Shown here piece by piece: positions 11,224-24,128 of a stretch of 64,000 nucleotides of DNA. Origin of the DNA: Sipunculus nudus (lineage: Eukaryota > Annelida > Sipuncula > Golfingiida > Sipunculidae); the NCBI GenBank assembly GCA_026874595.1, contig CM049306.1, positions 106,095,142-106,159,141 of the forward strand, written 5' to 3'. Both the position numbers and the translations under genes were made by a program. The notes beneath the pieces are model-generated. The model was not told the DNA's origin, did no database searches, and saw only the letters and a list, made by a program, of their open reading frames with translations. How positions within the stretch are numbered: the stretch's first letter is position 1; every line of letters begins with the position of its first letter.

Positions 11224-12046
11224 TGGATTTAATTTTCACAGCATGTATTCATAAGGATTTAATCTTTTAAAACCTGAAATTTCAAAGGAATTGATTGAAA
11301 AGGGTAGCTTTTATTCAAGTTTTCATACACCATGTCAAGTGTTGTTTACATGTAGCCCACCTAGTATTACAGCCTTCACTTGCATTATGTAACCCACCCC
11401 AGGCAGCTTGCCTTGGCTCAGCTTGGCCACTACCAGCAGGCTTCCTCTCTGCCCTGCACTCCCCCCCCCCCCCCACCAGATGGTGCATAAACAAGATGAT
11501 TATTGTTAATATGTTATTATTTTCTGTATTTGATTCGTTCTTATTTTAGGCTATGCTACATTTTAAATTTTGTATTGTACCACCAGGGTTACAATGATTA
11601 AAGTGCACATTTAATTGTGTCCACAAAGTGGTGTATTCTTATGAAAGTGTGGATGTTCATCAGATAAGTAATACCTTACTTCAGAGGAGTAAAAACTTCA
11701 CCACGTGTGAAATTGACTATTAATTCCAGTAATAAATTAAAGCTGAGATAGTAATTAGCACTATGATATTGTTTGTCCCTCATTCAACCAACAGTGTTTA
11801 ATACTTTATTTGAAAAGATATTTTATTTTATCAAATTTACTGAATCTTTTATTTTATTTCAGTGAATAAAATTAAGCATGTACTGAAAACTTCAATGTGC
11901 ACAATTTTTTAATAGTGATTCAAGGTATAATCTTGTAGATGCCATGTTGTGGCATTATTTTCTTTTAAATTCTGTTTAAATATTTGTGATTTAAAAATAA
12001 TAAAATATATGTGTATGCATAATATGACCCAATATTAGCTACACCA

Positions 12047-12175
12047 CGGATATATAATGATTGCAACAATTCTAATATTTTAACTTATATTTCAGTTTTT
12101 TTACTCTTGATATATAATGATTGCAACTTTTGCAACAATTCTAATATTTTAACTTGTATTTTCAGTTTTTAAATA
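12047..12175 (+). repeat. 62-bp tandem duplication inside the RepA tail
   Basis: GATATATAATGATTGCAAC followed by AATTCTAATATTTTAACTT occurs twice (from about 12049 and 12108), separated by TTTCAGTTTTT. It is a local duplication within the AT-rich 3' part of RepA. Confidence 0.7.
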
Positions 12176-12681
12176 AAAATTTATAAGACTTGTAAATAAA
12201 AATAAAATGATTCAGATAAAACTTTTAATGGAAAAAGTGGATATGCTAAAAAATGGGCTTATACATAAACTTAAATGCATTATTCCCTTGAAAGTGAAAT
12301 AAAGGTATTAGTCCATTCTGTCCACTTGCCATCTGTAAATTTTCATATGCATCACAGTATCTCAAAACTTTTACTGTTTTTCTTCATGACAGTCTTGTCA
12401 GAGTATTAGTTTGCAATCATATATTTAGAACTTTACTATAACCAAGTAGGAGAGCCCCTTTCCTCTTAGCTTTTCATATTCGTATATAAATGAAAAACAT
12501 TACAATAGAATATTTTGCATTTGCAAAACTTTCAAACTTCAGCTGAGCGCCGTGACCCATGGGTTCCTTGTTATTCATCTTGTATAACTGATATTTCTAA
12601 TTGGAATTTAAACAGTAGTATGTTGTGTGGAATTATTGTGAGGTGTTTTATATATATATATATCACCTTTGCCAAATACTT

Positions 12682-12719
12682 CGGCCCCCTTCCCTCCCTC
12701 CATCCTGGCTACGCCCCTG
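12682..12719. mobile_element. terminal fragment of a DNA-transposon/MITE
   Basis: A pyrimidine-rich stretch ends in CCTGGCTACGCCCCTG, whose complement CAGGGGCGTAGCCAGG looks like a hAT-style terminus. The partner end is not found nearby, so only a fragment is claimed. Confidence 0.35.
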
Positions 12720-15580
12720 TATTTCTTTGATGAGCCAGACGTGGGTTTTGGAACCGCTCTTTCTCGTCGCTTCCGGAACAAAGACCCAGTTTTCGAAAAA
12801 AAAAATAAACTTGCATCTAAAACCATTATCCTAGCCGTGTTTACCCTAAAAGAAATTACAGCAGCACCTAGAGACCATACATCACAAGCCACCAGTAGTC
12901 ATGCTAGGACTCAAGAAAGTGACCTAGTTGGCGGCTAACCCTCTTTCTCAAGGGTTGTTAGAAAAAAGTATGAAAAGTTATGCAAGTTCGCGAAATTAAA
13001 ATGTAAAACAACGTTAAGTTGTAAAACATCGCCTCCTGATTCAGCTACCTGCAGGAGTTGCTGTCAGTTTCGGCGGACAGGAAGCTGAAGCAGATGGAAG
13101 CAGGGTCTGCTTTACGAGGACCGTAAATCGGTGGCTGAATCCTTTGAATACAAGAAAGAATGCCGAGGAATCAAAATGAGCTACCGATTACCCTCACGGT
13201 TTGGGATACGTGCAGAGAAGATTACTTTCAATGATGTTCCTGTGCTGCAATGAAAGATGACAGAGTAATGACATGATTGAAAATTCTTTACACTTTCTCT
13301 CCTCCCCAAGGAGACTTAACAGTCTTTGACAACGTGGCGTGCAAGTTCCACATCGGATGTCATAAGGAGTACATCCCGGGTACTGAATAAAGGCTACAAA
13401 AAATGTATTATCTAGGTGTAGCTGCCGCATAAGCTCTGCAGCGGTCTTTTGTAAACGCATAGTTAAGGAGCTCAGGCGAGAGGCATATGGGAGAGGTCAC
13501 TTGGTCTCAATTCGCTTGGACCAGTTTGTATGTTTTGTTCCCGCAGCCAGCACCGGTTTGCCAGGTCTCGATAAGTTAAGAAGTTCATACCTCCCGTAGG
13601 AAACATCCCGGGTAATCAACGAGGTTGATGTGTTTTGAACTGTTTTCTTACTTCGTAGGATCTTTGAGATCGAAGTGACCATTATATCTTTTTAGTAATA
13701 ATATTGACTTTCCAAGAATTCTGAGTTGTTTCTTAAGACGTAAATACAAGTTTATACCTTTGTTCCACGTTATAAATAGTTTAAGATTTGCTCCATAGAT
13801 GGCGCGTCCATACGGTTCGTCTTAAAAACGTTATAAGCATATCATATATAGACAGACGGCAGCACTTAATTGTAAGTTCATTAAGCTTCATTGAAATTTA
13901 TTATATATGTATTAGCATTATTTCTCTATAAGCATAGCTATAGCTTTAGCCTTTTATTTATCTACGGATATTATACATCACAGAAGATTTAATTACATAA
14001 ATTAATAAGAAGTATATTATTAAGTGAAGTAAAGCTTATTATAATTGTATACTATTGCAATGGTCAGGTATGCTTTATTGTATAACTTAGAGCCATAATT
14101 CTATGTCTTTTCAGTTTCACGGTTCGTGTGATCACAAACAACATGGTTAAATGGTAATAGTGGCTTACAAGACTACTCTTTCAAGGATATACAAAGTTGA
14201 TCCACTATTACAGATTTAAGATTTTTGTGAAATAAAGACCAATTAACAGGATTTAACTAAAGTTATTTTGTGTATGTTGGCGGGAGCTATACCAGGATTC
14301 ATATTGTGTTCCTTGTTCACAATGTAAATGATGGTTCAAGGTTATATCTGCACTCGATGTGAGAATGTTACGGAAGTTAAAGGGGATTTGCCAAAAGGCA
14401 ATTTCATGCACCTTTTACAACAAGGAAAATATTTGATAATTATTTTTCATATCTCTGGTCATCTTCTATCAGATAAAAAGCGTCTCTGGCAAAAATTAGC
14501 GTCTGGTAATCCCTATGTTCTCAGAGTCGTTACGTATACCAAACCGGATTTAGGCATCACGAATTGACTTTGGCCAAATAGTTTAGTTATTTGCTTGCCC
14601 GAATCCCCGATTCCGTAAGCATAATGGTAGGTTCCGTATATTTGCTGCTCGCAAAAATCTTTGGTTTTGGAAAGCATGTCGGTCAGTCCCGTATGTTTGT
14701 CTGTTTATTTGTCATGGCTCCACAATTTTGTATTAATCGATCTGGAACGTATACTGTAACACCCGCACTACATATACACATTATTTCTCGGAGCCCACTG
14801 TTTTGGTCATTTTCGTTCAAGGTAACCGAAAGACCTCAAAATCGTTTCCCCCTCCCCCCCCCCCCCCTTCATGTCTTGTCAAAAAGATATCGCAGCTATG
14901 TAAAATTTAGTTAATTTTATTTGTCTCTCCATGGTCATTTTTGCTGATTTATGACTGTTTCATTGAGGATAACGCATTTTAGGGTATAATTCGTGAAATT
15001 GGAAAATATTGTTCCTTCTTTTTTGACTTTGTGACTTATAAAGCTAGAGATGTTTAGTTTTTCACAAGATTTATACAGCATTTGGATAGTTTCACGTCAC
15101 ACAATTGCATATCTATCTGAATCTCGGTCCGTTTCTCGTCAAACGAGAATGTGCGATATTTTACGTTAACACTTTATTCCGCAATTTTTCAGCATTCATT
15201 TCGTAAAGTATATATGTTATCTCTCGAAACGTTTATTTTTTAAATAATTACATCTTTTAATGTGGCATCTAAACTATAGAATCAATGGGTCTATTTCTGT
15301 CGACTTTTGGCTTTATTTTGTCCTTAAAATAATTATCTATTTTGTTTTAGAACTTTTGAAATTGTAAATAAATATTTTTATTTTTCTTTCTTCATCAATT
15401 TAATGCCTTAAACATTCTTTAAAACACAATATTGCAAGTATCGTCAATCAAAAATAAGAGGATTTTGCGGGAATGCTTAGTCTTTCTGCGGGAGGATTAA
15501 TATATCTGCCGAAAAATAGTTTCCATGCGTTTGTCCACGGAAAACTCCTCTGAAACCAACGGACGGATCATTATCTGGTA
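12720..15580. other. no supported gene; possibly decayed coding-like patch
   Basis: AT-rich DNA with poly-C near 14860. Between about 13020 and 13680 base composition is more even and short frames exist on both strands (for example 13194-13460 minus). Stops interrupt every reading and no domain is recognisable. A short palindromic pair (GGTTTGCCAGGTCTCGATAAG) and other phrases look like old repeat DNA. Confidence 0.4.
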
Positions 15581-16074
15581 TTTATAAACCTGGCATCATG
15601 ACTGAGTCACATGGGAACTGCCTCTCGAACACTGGTAGCGCAACATTTTTCGCGTGATGTTCATCCATGCGTCTGTTCACATACCTGAGGAGTGGTTTGT
15701 TGTAATGGCCTGAAAGTTTGCATGGCCATAGATCTATTTTGCATGGCCATATATGCAGTAATCTCCTACCCAGGACTGAGCTCTCCAGCATGGAGGAAAA
15801 TAAAGATCAATCAATCGATCATATCAACCTAAAATTCTGCACGTATATAGAGCTTGAATAGTTAACCATTCTGGGGACTGGTGGCGCCACCTGCAATGGT
15901 TTTCACTTTGCACCAATCTATGCATCTCTTACGGGTGAAAATCTCGCATATGTATTATTGTATCAGCCTGAACTGATAATCACACATATCTCAGAAGCGG
16001 TATGAGGTATCAATCTAAGAATTTGCATTGCCATGGATCGTAGCTTTATTTTGTACCAAGGCTGGTGGCACCAC

Positions 16075-16475
16075 TGTTACTTGGTGACATAAAAGCGGAC
16101 CGAACTGTCTCGCTAATGAAGCTTGCTTTCCTAGCGAAGCGGTTGGTACGCCGGACTTGTGCGCCAACGACATGGGTTCGAATCCCGGAGCGGTCCATTA
16201 TTTTCCCCTGAGAATTTATCTTCATAACAAAATGGAGACTCGGACAACGTGCCACGTACAACTTTGTGGCCCAGGGAATAAGCTCACCAAAGTGCGACTC
16301 CTGGGATAATTAGTCTTGTTCTGATAGCAGAACGTTCTTAAGAGGGGGTGTGTTACGGGTGACATAAAACCGGACCGAACTGTGTCGCTTGCTTTTCTAG
16401 CGAAGCGGTAGGTACGCCGGACTTGTGCGCCACCGACATGTGTTCGAATCCGAATCAGCTCAGTATTTTCCCCTG
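16075..16475 (+). mobile_element. candidate TRIM (miniature LTR element) with tRNA-like terminal repeats
   Basis: Two direct repeats begin TGTTAC followed by GTGACATAAAA (16075 and 16351). The left repeat ends CATAACA at 16229, giving TGTTA...TAACA ends and a length near 155 bp. Three bases on is TGGAGACTCGG, which resembles a primer-binding site (TGG start). Just before the right repeat is the purine tract AAGAGGGGGTG. The right repeat diverges after about 16475. The layout LTR, PBS, short internal part, PPT, LTR fits a TRIM. No coding sequence. The alternative is a tandemly duplicated tRNA-type SINE. Confidence 0.45.
16097..16200 (+). repeat. tRNA-like module in the left terminal repeat
   Basis: The module contains a box-A-like TAGCGAAGCGGTTGGTACG and a perfect box B, GGTTCGAATCC, with GCCGGACTTGT between them, a phrase like the anticodon arm of a Thr(TGT)-type tRNA. 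GGACCG at 16097 can pair with CGGTCC near 16193 as an acceptor-like stem, but an insertion of about 29 bases separates it from box A and the anticodon stem is broken. It is a tRNA-derived promoter module, not a working tRNA gene. A second copy lies at about 16372-16460 with the 3' stem lost. Confidence 0.55.
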
Positions 16476-17168
16476 AGTAGCTCCTCGTACGACCGTTTTT
16501 TTTTTGTATGTTGTCCATCTATCCCTTTATTTTTGTTAAGAATCATGCATATATCTCAGGAGTGTTCTGCATGTCCATCAAGATATCGTATGGTTTTGTA
16601 TGGCAAATAACCGGTGACACCACATACAATAATTCTTTTGAGGTATCTGTCCGTATACGTGGCTCTTGAGATATTTTAGCATGTGATCCGGCCAGGGTTC
16701 ACACACTTTGAAGAAATCAAAATGTCATGACTTTCTCAGGACCTTCGACAAATAATCATGACCTTTTCCTCGTCTCTTTGACATGTATATGTTACTTAGG
16801 AAACTGTCGATGCAGATCATCATTGCTCATTTAGATATGACGAATATCACTTAAAGATTACATATATAGTTAAATATATTAAAGAGTCAATATTTCAAAA
16901 ATGTGATTTGTTTTGTTTTCCTCTCATTTGTTAAAAAAATATTTGCATTAGCTTCATGTTTAGGACATTTAACAGTTTAAATGAACACATAGAATGATTA
17001 AGAAAAAAAAGGGGGTTAAACATTCAGTCATGCAAAGTGTTTTTAATTTTAGATTCAATGTTTTAATGAAAACTTTTTAATATTGAGAGTGAAATATGAC
17101 ACTTGACAAACTTTCAAAACTGCCAATTAAATAACTTTCAAACACAGAGATGCTCTACCCAAGAGTCC

Positions 17169-17272
17169 GGCGCGGATCCAGAATTTTTTGCAAAACCCCC
17201 GTCATGCATTTGGTTGAGAGCGGGGGGGGGGGGGGGTCTCGACCCCCCCAAAACCCCCTCTGGATCCGCGCC
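17169..17272. mobile_element. short hairpin MITE with a G/C core
   Basis: The ends are GGCGCGGATCCAGA and TCTGGATCCGCGCC, perfect complements. The core is a run of G, then TCTCGA, then a run of C, so the whole element folds into a hairpin. AAGAGT occurs just outside both ends (17161-17166 and 17275-17280), a possible target duplication. A related element is at 20008-20091. Confidence 0.65.
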
Positions 17273-20007
17273 TAAAGAGTACATGCAAGCAGGGTGGTAT
17301 ATGGTATCAGAAGAAAAACATTGTTTAAATGGGGTTAGCAAGAACTGCACAACTTACATGAAAGTTTCACCACTTATAAAAAATTATACCGTTTCGCACA
17401 CATGCATACCTATTAAACTACTTATTTTGATTACTACAGAAGTGTAAGAAATAAAGATTATTTCAGTTGCTTAATTGATACTTATTTGCTTATAATTTGT
17501 TTCCATTTTACTCACACACCCACCTGTTAAACAACTACAATTCAATTAGGGCAATTTCGAACGATCTCAAATCAGTTCTTAGAACAATAATGGCTGTCAG
17601 AAATTCGCGGCCGGGGCCACGTTCACAGCCTGAGAGCACCTGCTAATTTCTCTAGTGGAACTTTTTTTTAATAACTAATCGATTTCTATAAACCCCGCGT
17701 TATAAAGAAACTGCGTTGTCAGCTACAAACTCAAAATTGTTTCACTTTGCTGACGTCACAGGTTACTAACATCACTTGCTTCATAGGACCTTCATAGATT
17801 ATCCACTCTTTGTAATAACGCCTTTCATGACACACTGAATAGATCAAAGACAAACCACACGGGCACAGGTCAAAGATTAACTTCGGAGGACCTCTATTCA
17901 TATGCCATTCACGTGGCCTAGCCCGGACTTCGGGCCCAGGGTCGGCCAAGGGTCCTCCGTAAACGACCATGCAGCAGTAAAACAAACGACAGTGCAAGTG
18001 ACCGCAACTTCAAGCATGGTCAATCACCCGACCGGTCAGCGCTGCTCAGTGAGAAGCTTAATGAGTGCCCCATTAGGCAGGTCAATATATCACTTTGGTC
18101 TATTTCACAGGTTTTATCTATAGATAATATAATGGAATTTCGAAAGAAACTGATATCCAGTGGTCGTAATAGCCAGTTGCCCGCATTTCACAGGTGGTCG
18201 TTCAGACAGGTTGGACTGTACTTCATCTGAATACAGAAGAAGTGTAAGACATAAAGATTATATCAATTGATTAATGTTTACATTTTACTTCGAAGTATTA
18301 CAATTTTAAATTAATCAATTTAATTTCATTAGTTTGATATATGAAAGAAAAAAGAAAGATCTTGAATAAGATCATTAATTTAACTTTCTTAAAGATATCC
18401 AGTGACATTAGCCTTTCACTTAAAAATAAGCTCATGTCGGCATTTAATTCCCCTATTATCGCTCACATAATGCTTCTGACTAGCAATGAAATATTTTGAA
18501 TTATCCTAGCTGTCCCTATCTACATAACATGGAATTTAAAATGTTCTCAATTATTTTTTCATGAAAAGGTACTGTAAAATTACACCTATATAAGTGTTTG
18601 GCCGGTCCTAAACTCTTGTCGTAATTTTCCGATGCGCACATTTGCACGCGGTGTACAGGACATGGTGTTGAAAAAAGGCGAGTCGTGAGATTTATTTTTT
18701 GGAAAAATTATGGGATATAACAGTTAATTTTAACCACCGCGCAAATTTCAGATAGTAAAATAATACATAACATTTTGAAGCATGCAACATTTTTTTGCAC
18801 GGGAAAACACAATCGAAGTTACCGGGGAGTAGACCCAAATAGGGCCCACGGCGGGAAAACTTTGGCGCCTATGGTGTTGTTTACTCACTCCATTGAAGTA
18901 GGCCGTAGCTCTTTATCTGCTACATCTGTCATGACAATTTCTTCGCCAATCCGCCATTTTTTATTCTTAAACCTTAAATATTTTATTTTTACTCTTTTTA
19001 CGATTTATTGATCAGACGGGCTTGTGTATAACGTTCAATCAGTTCTACTAACAGGAGTACGGGCCCAATCAGTAAATAGTTGTACAGCTGTAGGCGGCAA
19101 TAGTTTCCCGCCAAACCATATGGAATACACAGGCTAGGAATTGTAGTAAGGAATGTTACACGTACATACATAACATGAGGCCTCATTGACATTTTGGATA
19201 AGACTTTCTTACAAGTATATATACTATTAATCCGTATTTGTCTAGTTATGAATTTTAAGAGATACACGAGTGCTTGGAGAGGGCCTATGGGCAATATAAA
19301 TTCGCGATTCAATATAGAAGGCACTGGAGGGCAGGGATTTTGTATTAATTAAAACTCGGTAGAACCCGGAAAACAGGAGCGTTGGAATCTCTTACTGGAT
19401 AACAATAATGTCATCGTAATGACTGTAAAAGCAACATTTTATTTATATCTTTCTGAAAATGGCAGCATATTCTACTTTTCTTTCATTTTAAAAAATATGT
19501 TTTAAATTGCAATTTTCAATACATGACAGTCTTTAATCACTGAAAAATACCTTAAAATTATTTTATTTATGATTTAACATCTTAATCTTACATAGGCTTA
19601 AGTGATTATTATTTTTTATTGCAAATGACAGTGATAACCCCATAATTTTTATTCGTCTCATATATATGTACCATTTCAAGCTTCTCCCCTTTGATGTCAA
19701 ACTGCATTTGCTCAAAACTCGCCATTGCTGTGATTACTCCATGGATGCACTAGGCCTACAGAAAAGCTTAGAATTTGTTTCACTTGGTGTCCTACGAACA
19801 ACACACAGTTCGGTTCTTGAAACTGTGTATCTTGAATGCATGGTTTGCTGAATGAAGACTGCCCTGGCAGATTTTTTACGAAAGTTTTCGTAAGAATGGC
19901 ATGACGGGAGTTGACCGCCCATATAGGGAAGAGCGGGTGCCAACCTAAGTTGGAACAGCATTAAGGGGAGAAATGCCCAGGTGTAGTCTGGTTTAGGTGG
20001 TTTTCTG
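17273..20007. other. no supported gene
   Basis: AT-rich DNA with short frames only. A more GC-balanced patch lies at 17740-18060, and CGCCAATCCGCCATTTT at 18945-18961 resembles a YY1-type promoter motif. Neither is enough to call a gene. Confidence 0.5.
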
Positions 20008-20091
20008 CAGAAGCGGATCCAGAAGGGGGGGGGGGGGGGGTCCAGGGGGCCCGGACCCCCCCCCCCCCCCCAGATCCTGGATCTGCCCCTG
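20008..20091. mobile_element. short hairpin MITE with a G/C core
   Basis: The ends are CAGAAGCGGATCCAG and CTGGATCTGCCCCTG (imperfect complements). The core is a G run, TCCAGGGGGCCCGGA, then a C run. TTCTG flanks both sides (20003-20007 and 20092-20096). CAG...CTG ends suggest a hAT-derived MITE, and it resembles the 17.2-kb element. Confidence 0.6.
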
Positions 20092-20879
20092 TTCTGTATA
20101 CGGTCAACCTTGATAAATATAATAAAGTTGATACAAAATATTTTTAGACAGTAAGAAAATGAAAAATCATGACTTTTCATGACTTATGAGAATTTTCTAA
20201 AAAATCATGACTTTTTAAGGACGTACGAACACTGTTCGGCTGAAACAAGTAGCAGTTTGTAGACTGTCCATATGCATTTTAGTTTACATTTTTATTTGGA
20301 TGACCTAATGAAACCAATCAAATCAGGAAATTAAAAATATTTTGCCACTATATATACTAGTGCTTTAAATACAAACCAGCAAATCAGATCTTTGCATGGG
20401 GATGGTCAGAGTAAAAGATAGGCCTACGTATAGTCAGGCCTATGTACACACGAGTGCACATTCTAAATTTTCTGATTGAATTCATCAAACGTTTAATTAA
20501 TTTGTTTTCCATGTTTCTCAAGGACACTCTTGTAGAACAGGCTTTTATCGAAAAATTAGTTTAACTGGGGCACGCGGTATATTGCCCGTTCCGCCCACCC
20601 CGCCCATTCCTGGGCTGTCATCACAAAGACCGTGCATGAGATAATCCAACTTCATTGAACCGCATTAATAATGCGAGAGCACGACATCTAGTAGCAGATT
20701 TCTGTACTATAAATATATTCTATTGCATACATTTGGTGCGTTTGTAATCACTTTGGTATGTAGCAACATCCCTCGGTGTGTAAATATAACAAACGAGAGA
20801 AAATGGTGTGGTGCTTGTCTTTTATATATCAAATATAACTCAATGAGTGTCGTAAATGCCAAGTCGTTTGACGGCATAC

Positions 20880-21200
20880 GCAACCGGAAGTAGTAGTAGA
20901 CTCGGAGCACATCTTGATTCTTGTTTGTATTCAGAGAAGGTCCAAGCCAATTTGTGAGGGCTGCGAGCAGAGGATTACATTTTCTTATGGATATCGTTTG
21001 AGCCCGGCTTACTGTGTTGGATTTATCATCAAGGTTTGAGAGGATTTATTTTTAAAACACGTGTACGTCATATTTTGATGTGAATCTGGCGAGGATCACT
21101 CCTGGAGCGCCGTCTAACACCCCTCCCTCGGACGTTCGGTCACTCGCACTTTTTCGGTCCTGGCGAGGATGACTTCAGTCACCGGATCTTGTAGGTTATG
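20880..21200 (+). promoter_or_regulatory. possible TATA-less promoter / 5' exon
   Basis: ACCGGAAGT at 20883-20891 is a full ETS/GABP-type site. It is followed by about 300 bases that are less AT-rich than both sides and contain CpG-bearing stretches. An ATG at 21170 opens MTSVTGSC before a possible weak donor, G|GTTATG, at 21190. AT-rich, repeat-bearing DNA resembling a long intron follows. The call rests on motif and composition only. Confidence 0.25.
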
Positions 21201-23305
21201 CTTTATGTGGATTAATTATCGTTGTTCACAGATATCTTTTATTTGGTCTAAATTAGCATTACATATGGCAACATACTTTCAAGGCACACAGGTAACTTGC
21301 TGCTATATGTAAATAGATCTCTTGATTAAAGATTAAAAAGCTTGAACATGACTACTGCTCCCTGCCACTGTCATGCTGGGGGAAAGCAAACCCTCATGGA
21401 CATTTCATGGTGACCAGTAGATCCTTTCAAAACTTAGGCACACACAGAAATTACACCAGGGCTCATGATATCTTTGACTCTGTAGAAAAAAAAATGACAC
21501 CTTTTTTCAATAATTCCTGAAAGCTCATCCATTGATGTTATAGTTGGTTTATTGTTAGTTATTGCACTGTTTCATATAAACTAGTCTGTTGAATTGATAA
21601 CTGAGTAGGCTTCTTGACTTGTCAAAACCAAAGGCCTGGAAATAAGTCAAATGTAAAAAAGTAATGGGTAAGGACTGAGGTTGTGCATCATTGAAGTTAA
21701 CAAAACCTGGACCCTTTTAACATAATAAGCCTGTTGTGTTTATAATATATCTTCTTGGCTATTAACATATATGTGTTCAGAAATTGTATAGACTAAATAA
21801 CTATATAATGTTGTACAGAAATTTTATTTTGTAAATATTATAATGAAATTACTGACAATTTGCATTTTTTCCCAGTCATTGGTATTGTATTTCTGGGAGC
21901 AAGGGTGCCTGCGTTTTATGAGAAAAGTCAAAAGGTGACTGAGTAAGCAAATTAAGACTTAGCCCTAGCTCCTATGCTCATTCTCTCTGTGCTATGTAGT
22001 GCGAAAATCCCAGAAGATAATTTTGGGAATTTCTGATATTTTATCTAAAATTGTCTTATTCTAAATGAAACAAAAATATTTTTATCAAATGTGTATATAA
22101 CATATAACAAGTGTTTTCCACTTTAAATGTTGATTAGAAGAATATTAGCCTTATAATATGTGGTGATAACTGATAAGCAGGGAACAGTGTCTGCTTTGAG
22201 TTTTCCCTTACTTCTCTGGTAAGGAAAGAAATAACTATTTTCCTGGAAGAATGCCAACCCTGCTTTTCCCCAAGCCACAGCTGGCCTTGCTTAAGTTGTT
22301 GCATCATGTCAACTGTGTGGCTCTGTGACCAAAGGTCACGCAGGTCATTGATTCAAGCTCTGGGTTCACTAAGTTTAATAGGTTTTTTTTTCATACTTAA
22401 ACAAAATATTTAGCTAAATTTCTTGGTCATTCAAATGAATTACTATTTCTGTCTTATATTACATACCTTTCCCTGTCACAAACTCAATATTGGATTTTAC
22501 ACAATTTTTCCCCGGCAAGGGTTTTAACTTTCTCACATTTTCTTTAAGCTTTTATGCTGCAGGACCCTGGATATATATGCTGCATATAATGCAGTTAATT
22601 AAGACTGAGAAGAGAATGGTCATGTCAGCCCATGGTTTTCAAATACAGTAGAACCCCTGTATTAAAATCATCACTGGAAGTGTTATTGGATGAATTGCCT
22701 TTGTATAAGGGTAGGTCAGCCATTGTGATAGTCTGGCTAGCATTCAGGAGAGACCCTAAGAGGGAATTCTGCTGTGGTTTACATTCAAATATAAAATTCT
22801 GGTGACATGCTGTGTCCCATTATGTTTTAAAATGAAAAAAAAATCAGCCAAATATGTGGAATTGTCACTGTTAATTGTGATGTTTTGTGGTTTTGGTCTA
22901 ATATGAGTAATTACATTACTGGTTTACTTTACCCAATTACTCATTAGTTTTATACCCATTAGGGGAATTCTTTGAGTTGTCTGCTCATAAATTATGGATT
23001 ACTTTGTAAATTTACCTGTAAAATATTGTTAGCTACAGCTATGAATTCCTTTTTCTTTTAGGTAAATTGAATTGAACTTGTGTAATTGACAGTTACATAC
23101 TTGTATTTATTTATTAAAATATTGTGAACATTGCTCTTGGAAAGTGATAGCAGCTTTCCAAAACATGGATAATCTGCAGTCACTGAGTTTTAATGCAATT
23201 AAGATATACCTACAGCCACATTTATATAACAGTTTGAGCTAAGTGAGTGTTCATTTAATAGAAAATATAACCATTGATCTGAGGGCTTAGGCATCTGTAT
23301 ATGAT
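21200..23305. other. no gene seen; intron-like DNA
   Basis: AT-rich sequence without open frames of note. CAGTAGAACCCCTGTATTAA at about 22646 looks like an isolated pogo/Tigger-type terminus without its partner. Confidence 0.45.
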
Positions 23306-24128
23306 TGTCACACCACACACGCAGCGGACATATATTCCCCAGTTCTTTCACACAGAAAAGTCTAAAATACCACTCGTTGTCTGAAATGAAGAACACTGTT
23401 TATTCCAGTAACATCCAACAATTGGCCACCGTCGTCGTTGACTGGCTCCAATCTCACAATAAAAACGTCTTCAACAAATACAAATCACGTATATCTTCTT
23501 TCGCCCTGATCGGCTACAACTATCTATATTCTCTCCAGGACTAATACTGTTCTCGCGGAATTTATAACACACCCTGCTCGGTGTTTAACTAATCCGTCGT
23601 TGACATAAAACGATCTGTCACCAGTTGACGGTAACTTCCAAATTCATTCACTTCTCCCTCTTTTGACCGGCCTTGACACCGCCCTATTTATACCTGGGTA
23701 ACCGAAACTTCTAGAAGTCTCTAGAATAATCAAGTCTTTTCTTGTCAAGACTATCACCTACGGGATTTTCTAGAATTTACCTATTGGAAATTACACATTG
23801 CCTGAATTCTCTAGAACCTTCTGTCATCTAATTATAATAAATCATGGTACAGTAAGTCCATTTACTTACATAATAAAACAATATACTATTGAACAACCCA
23901 CCAGCTTCGTCAGCACAGATGTAAACAAACATGATGACAACAACAGCTGACAACTTCACCAAATATTATTAACTCTGTCTCTCCAACTACACTTTATGAT
24001 CTGATGTTTCAATTTAATATTAACTGGCCTGTTAATGCACCGTATAAATTATATTTTCCCTAACTTATTTCATTATTTTATGAAATTCCATTTGACATAC
24101 ACTAGGCGGGTAGCAGATTTGTGTCACA
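23306..24128 (-). repeat. 3' LTR (complete)
   Basis: On the minus strand it starts TGTGACAC (24128) and ends GTGTGACA (23306), giving TG...CA ends with short inverted repeats. It lies directly after the polypurine tract. The 280 bases at 23849-24128 are missing from the other LTR. Confidence 0.75.

Larger units (their letters stand above)
5499..12572 (+). mobile_element. RepA copy, split by a nested DIRS element
   Basis: The left end carries the RepA 5' hairpin (AGCTCAGCTGAC, a short loop, CATCTGAGCT) at 5499-5527, followed by a GTCC run. The right end at 12540-12572 reads CAGCTGAGCG, CGTGACCCATGGGTTC, CTTGTT. The phrase 'cctgtaagcactgt' at 6081-6094 and the phrase 'tggatttaattttcacagcatg' from 11224 are adjacent in the RepA copies at 47.9 and 61.0 kb, so the DIRS element was inserted between them. 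Without the insertion this copy is about 1.95 kb. No RepA protein is encoded. Confidence 0.75.
15582..16720. repeat. RepC-type array, interrupted by a small LTR-like element
   Basis: Units include CTGAGGAGTGGTTTG, GGCCTGAAAGTTTGCATGGCCATAGATCT and a perfect GGTGGCGCCACC at 15880-15891. The array phrase GGCTGGTGGCACCAC stops at 16074. Array wording resumes after about 16510 (GTCCATCTATCCC, CATATATCTCAGGAGTG). The sequence between 16075 and about 16500 is foreign to the array. Confidence 0.6.

Noticed and set aside
13020-13690. Decayed protein gene
   Set aside because: Short coding-like phrases on the plus strand are cut by stops in each frame and I could not name a family.
16113-16200. Functional tRNA gene
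   Set aside because: Boxes A and B are present, but the anticodon stem does not pair and the acceptor stem is separated by an insertion of about 29 bases.
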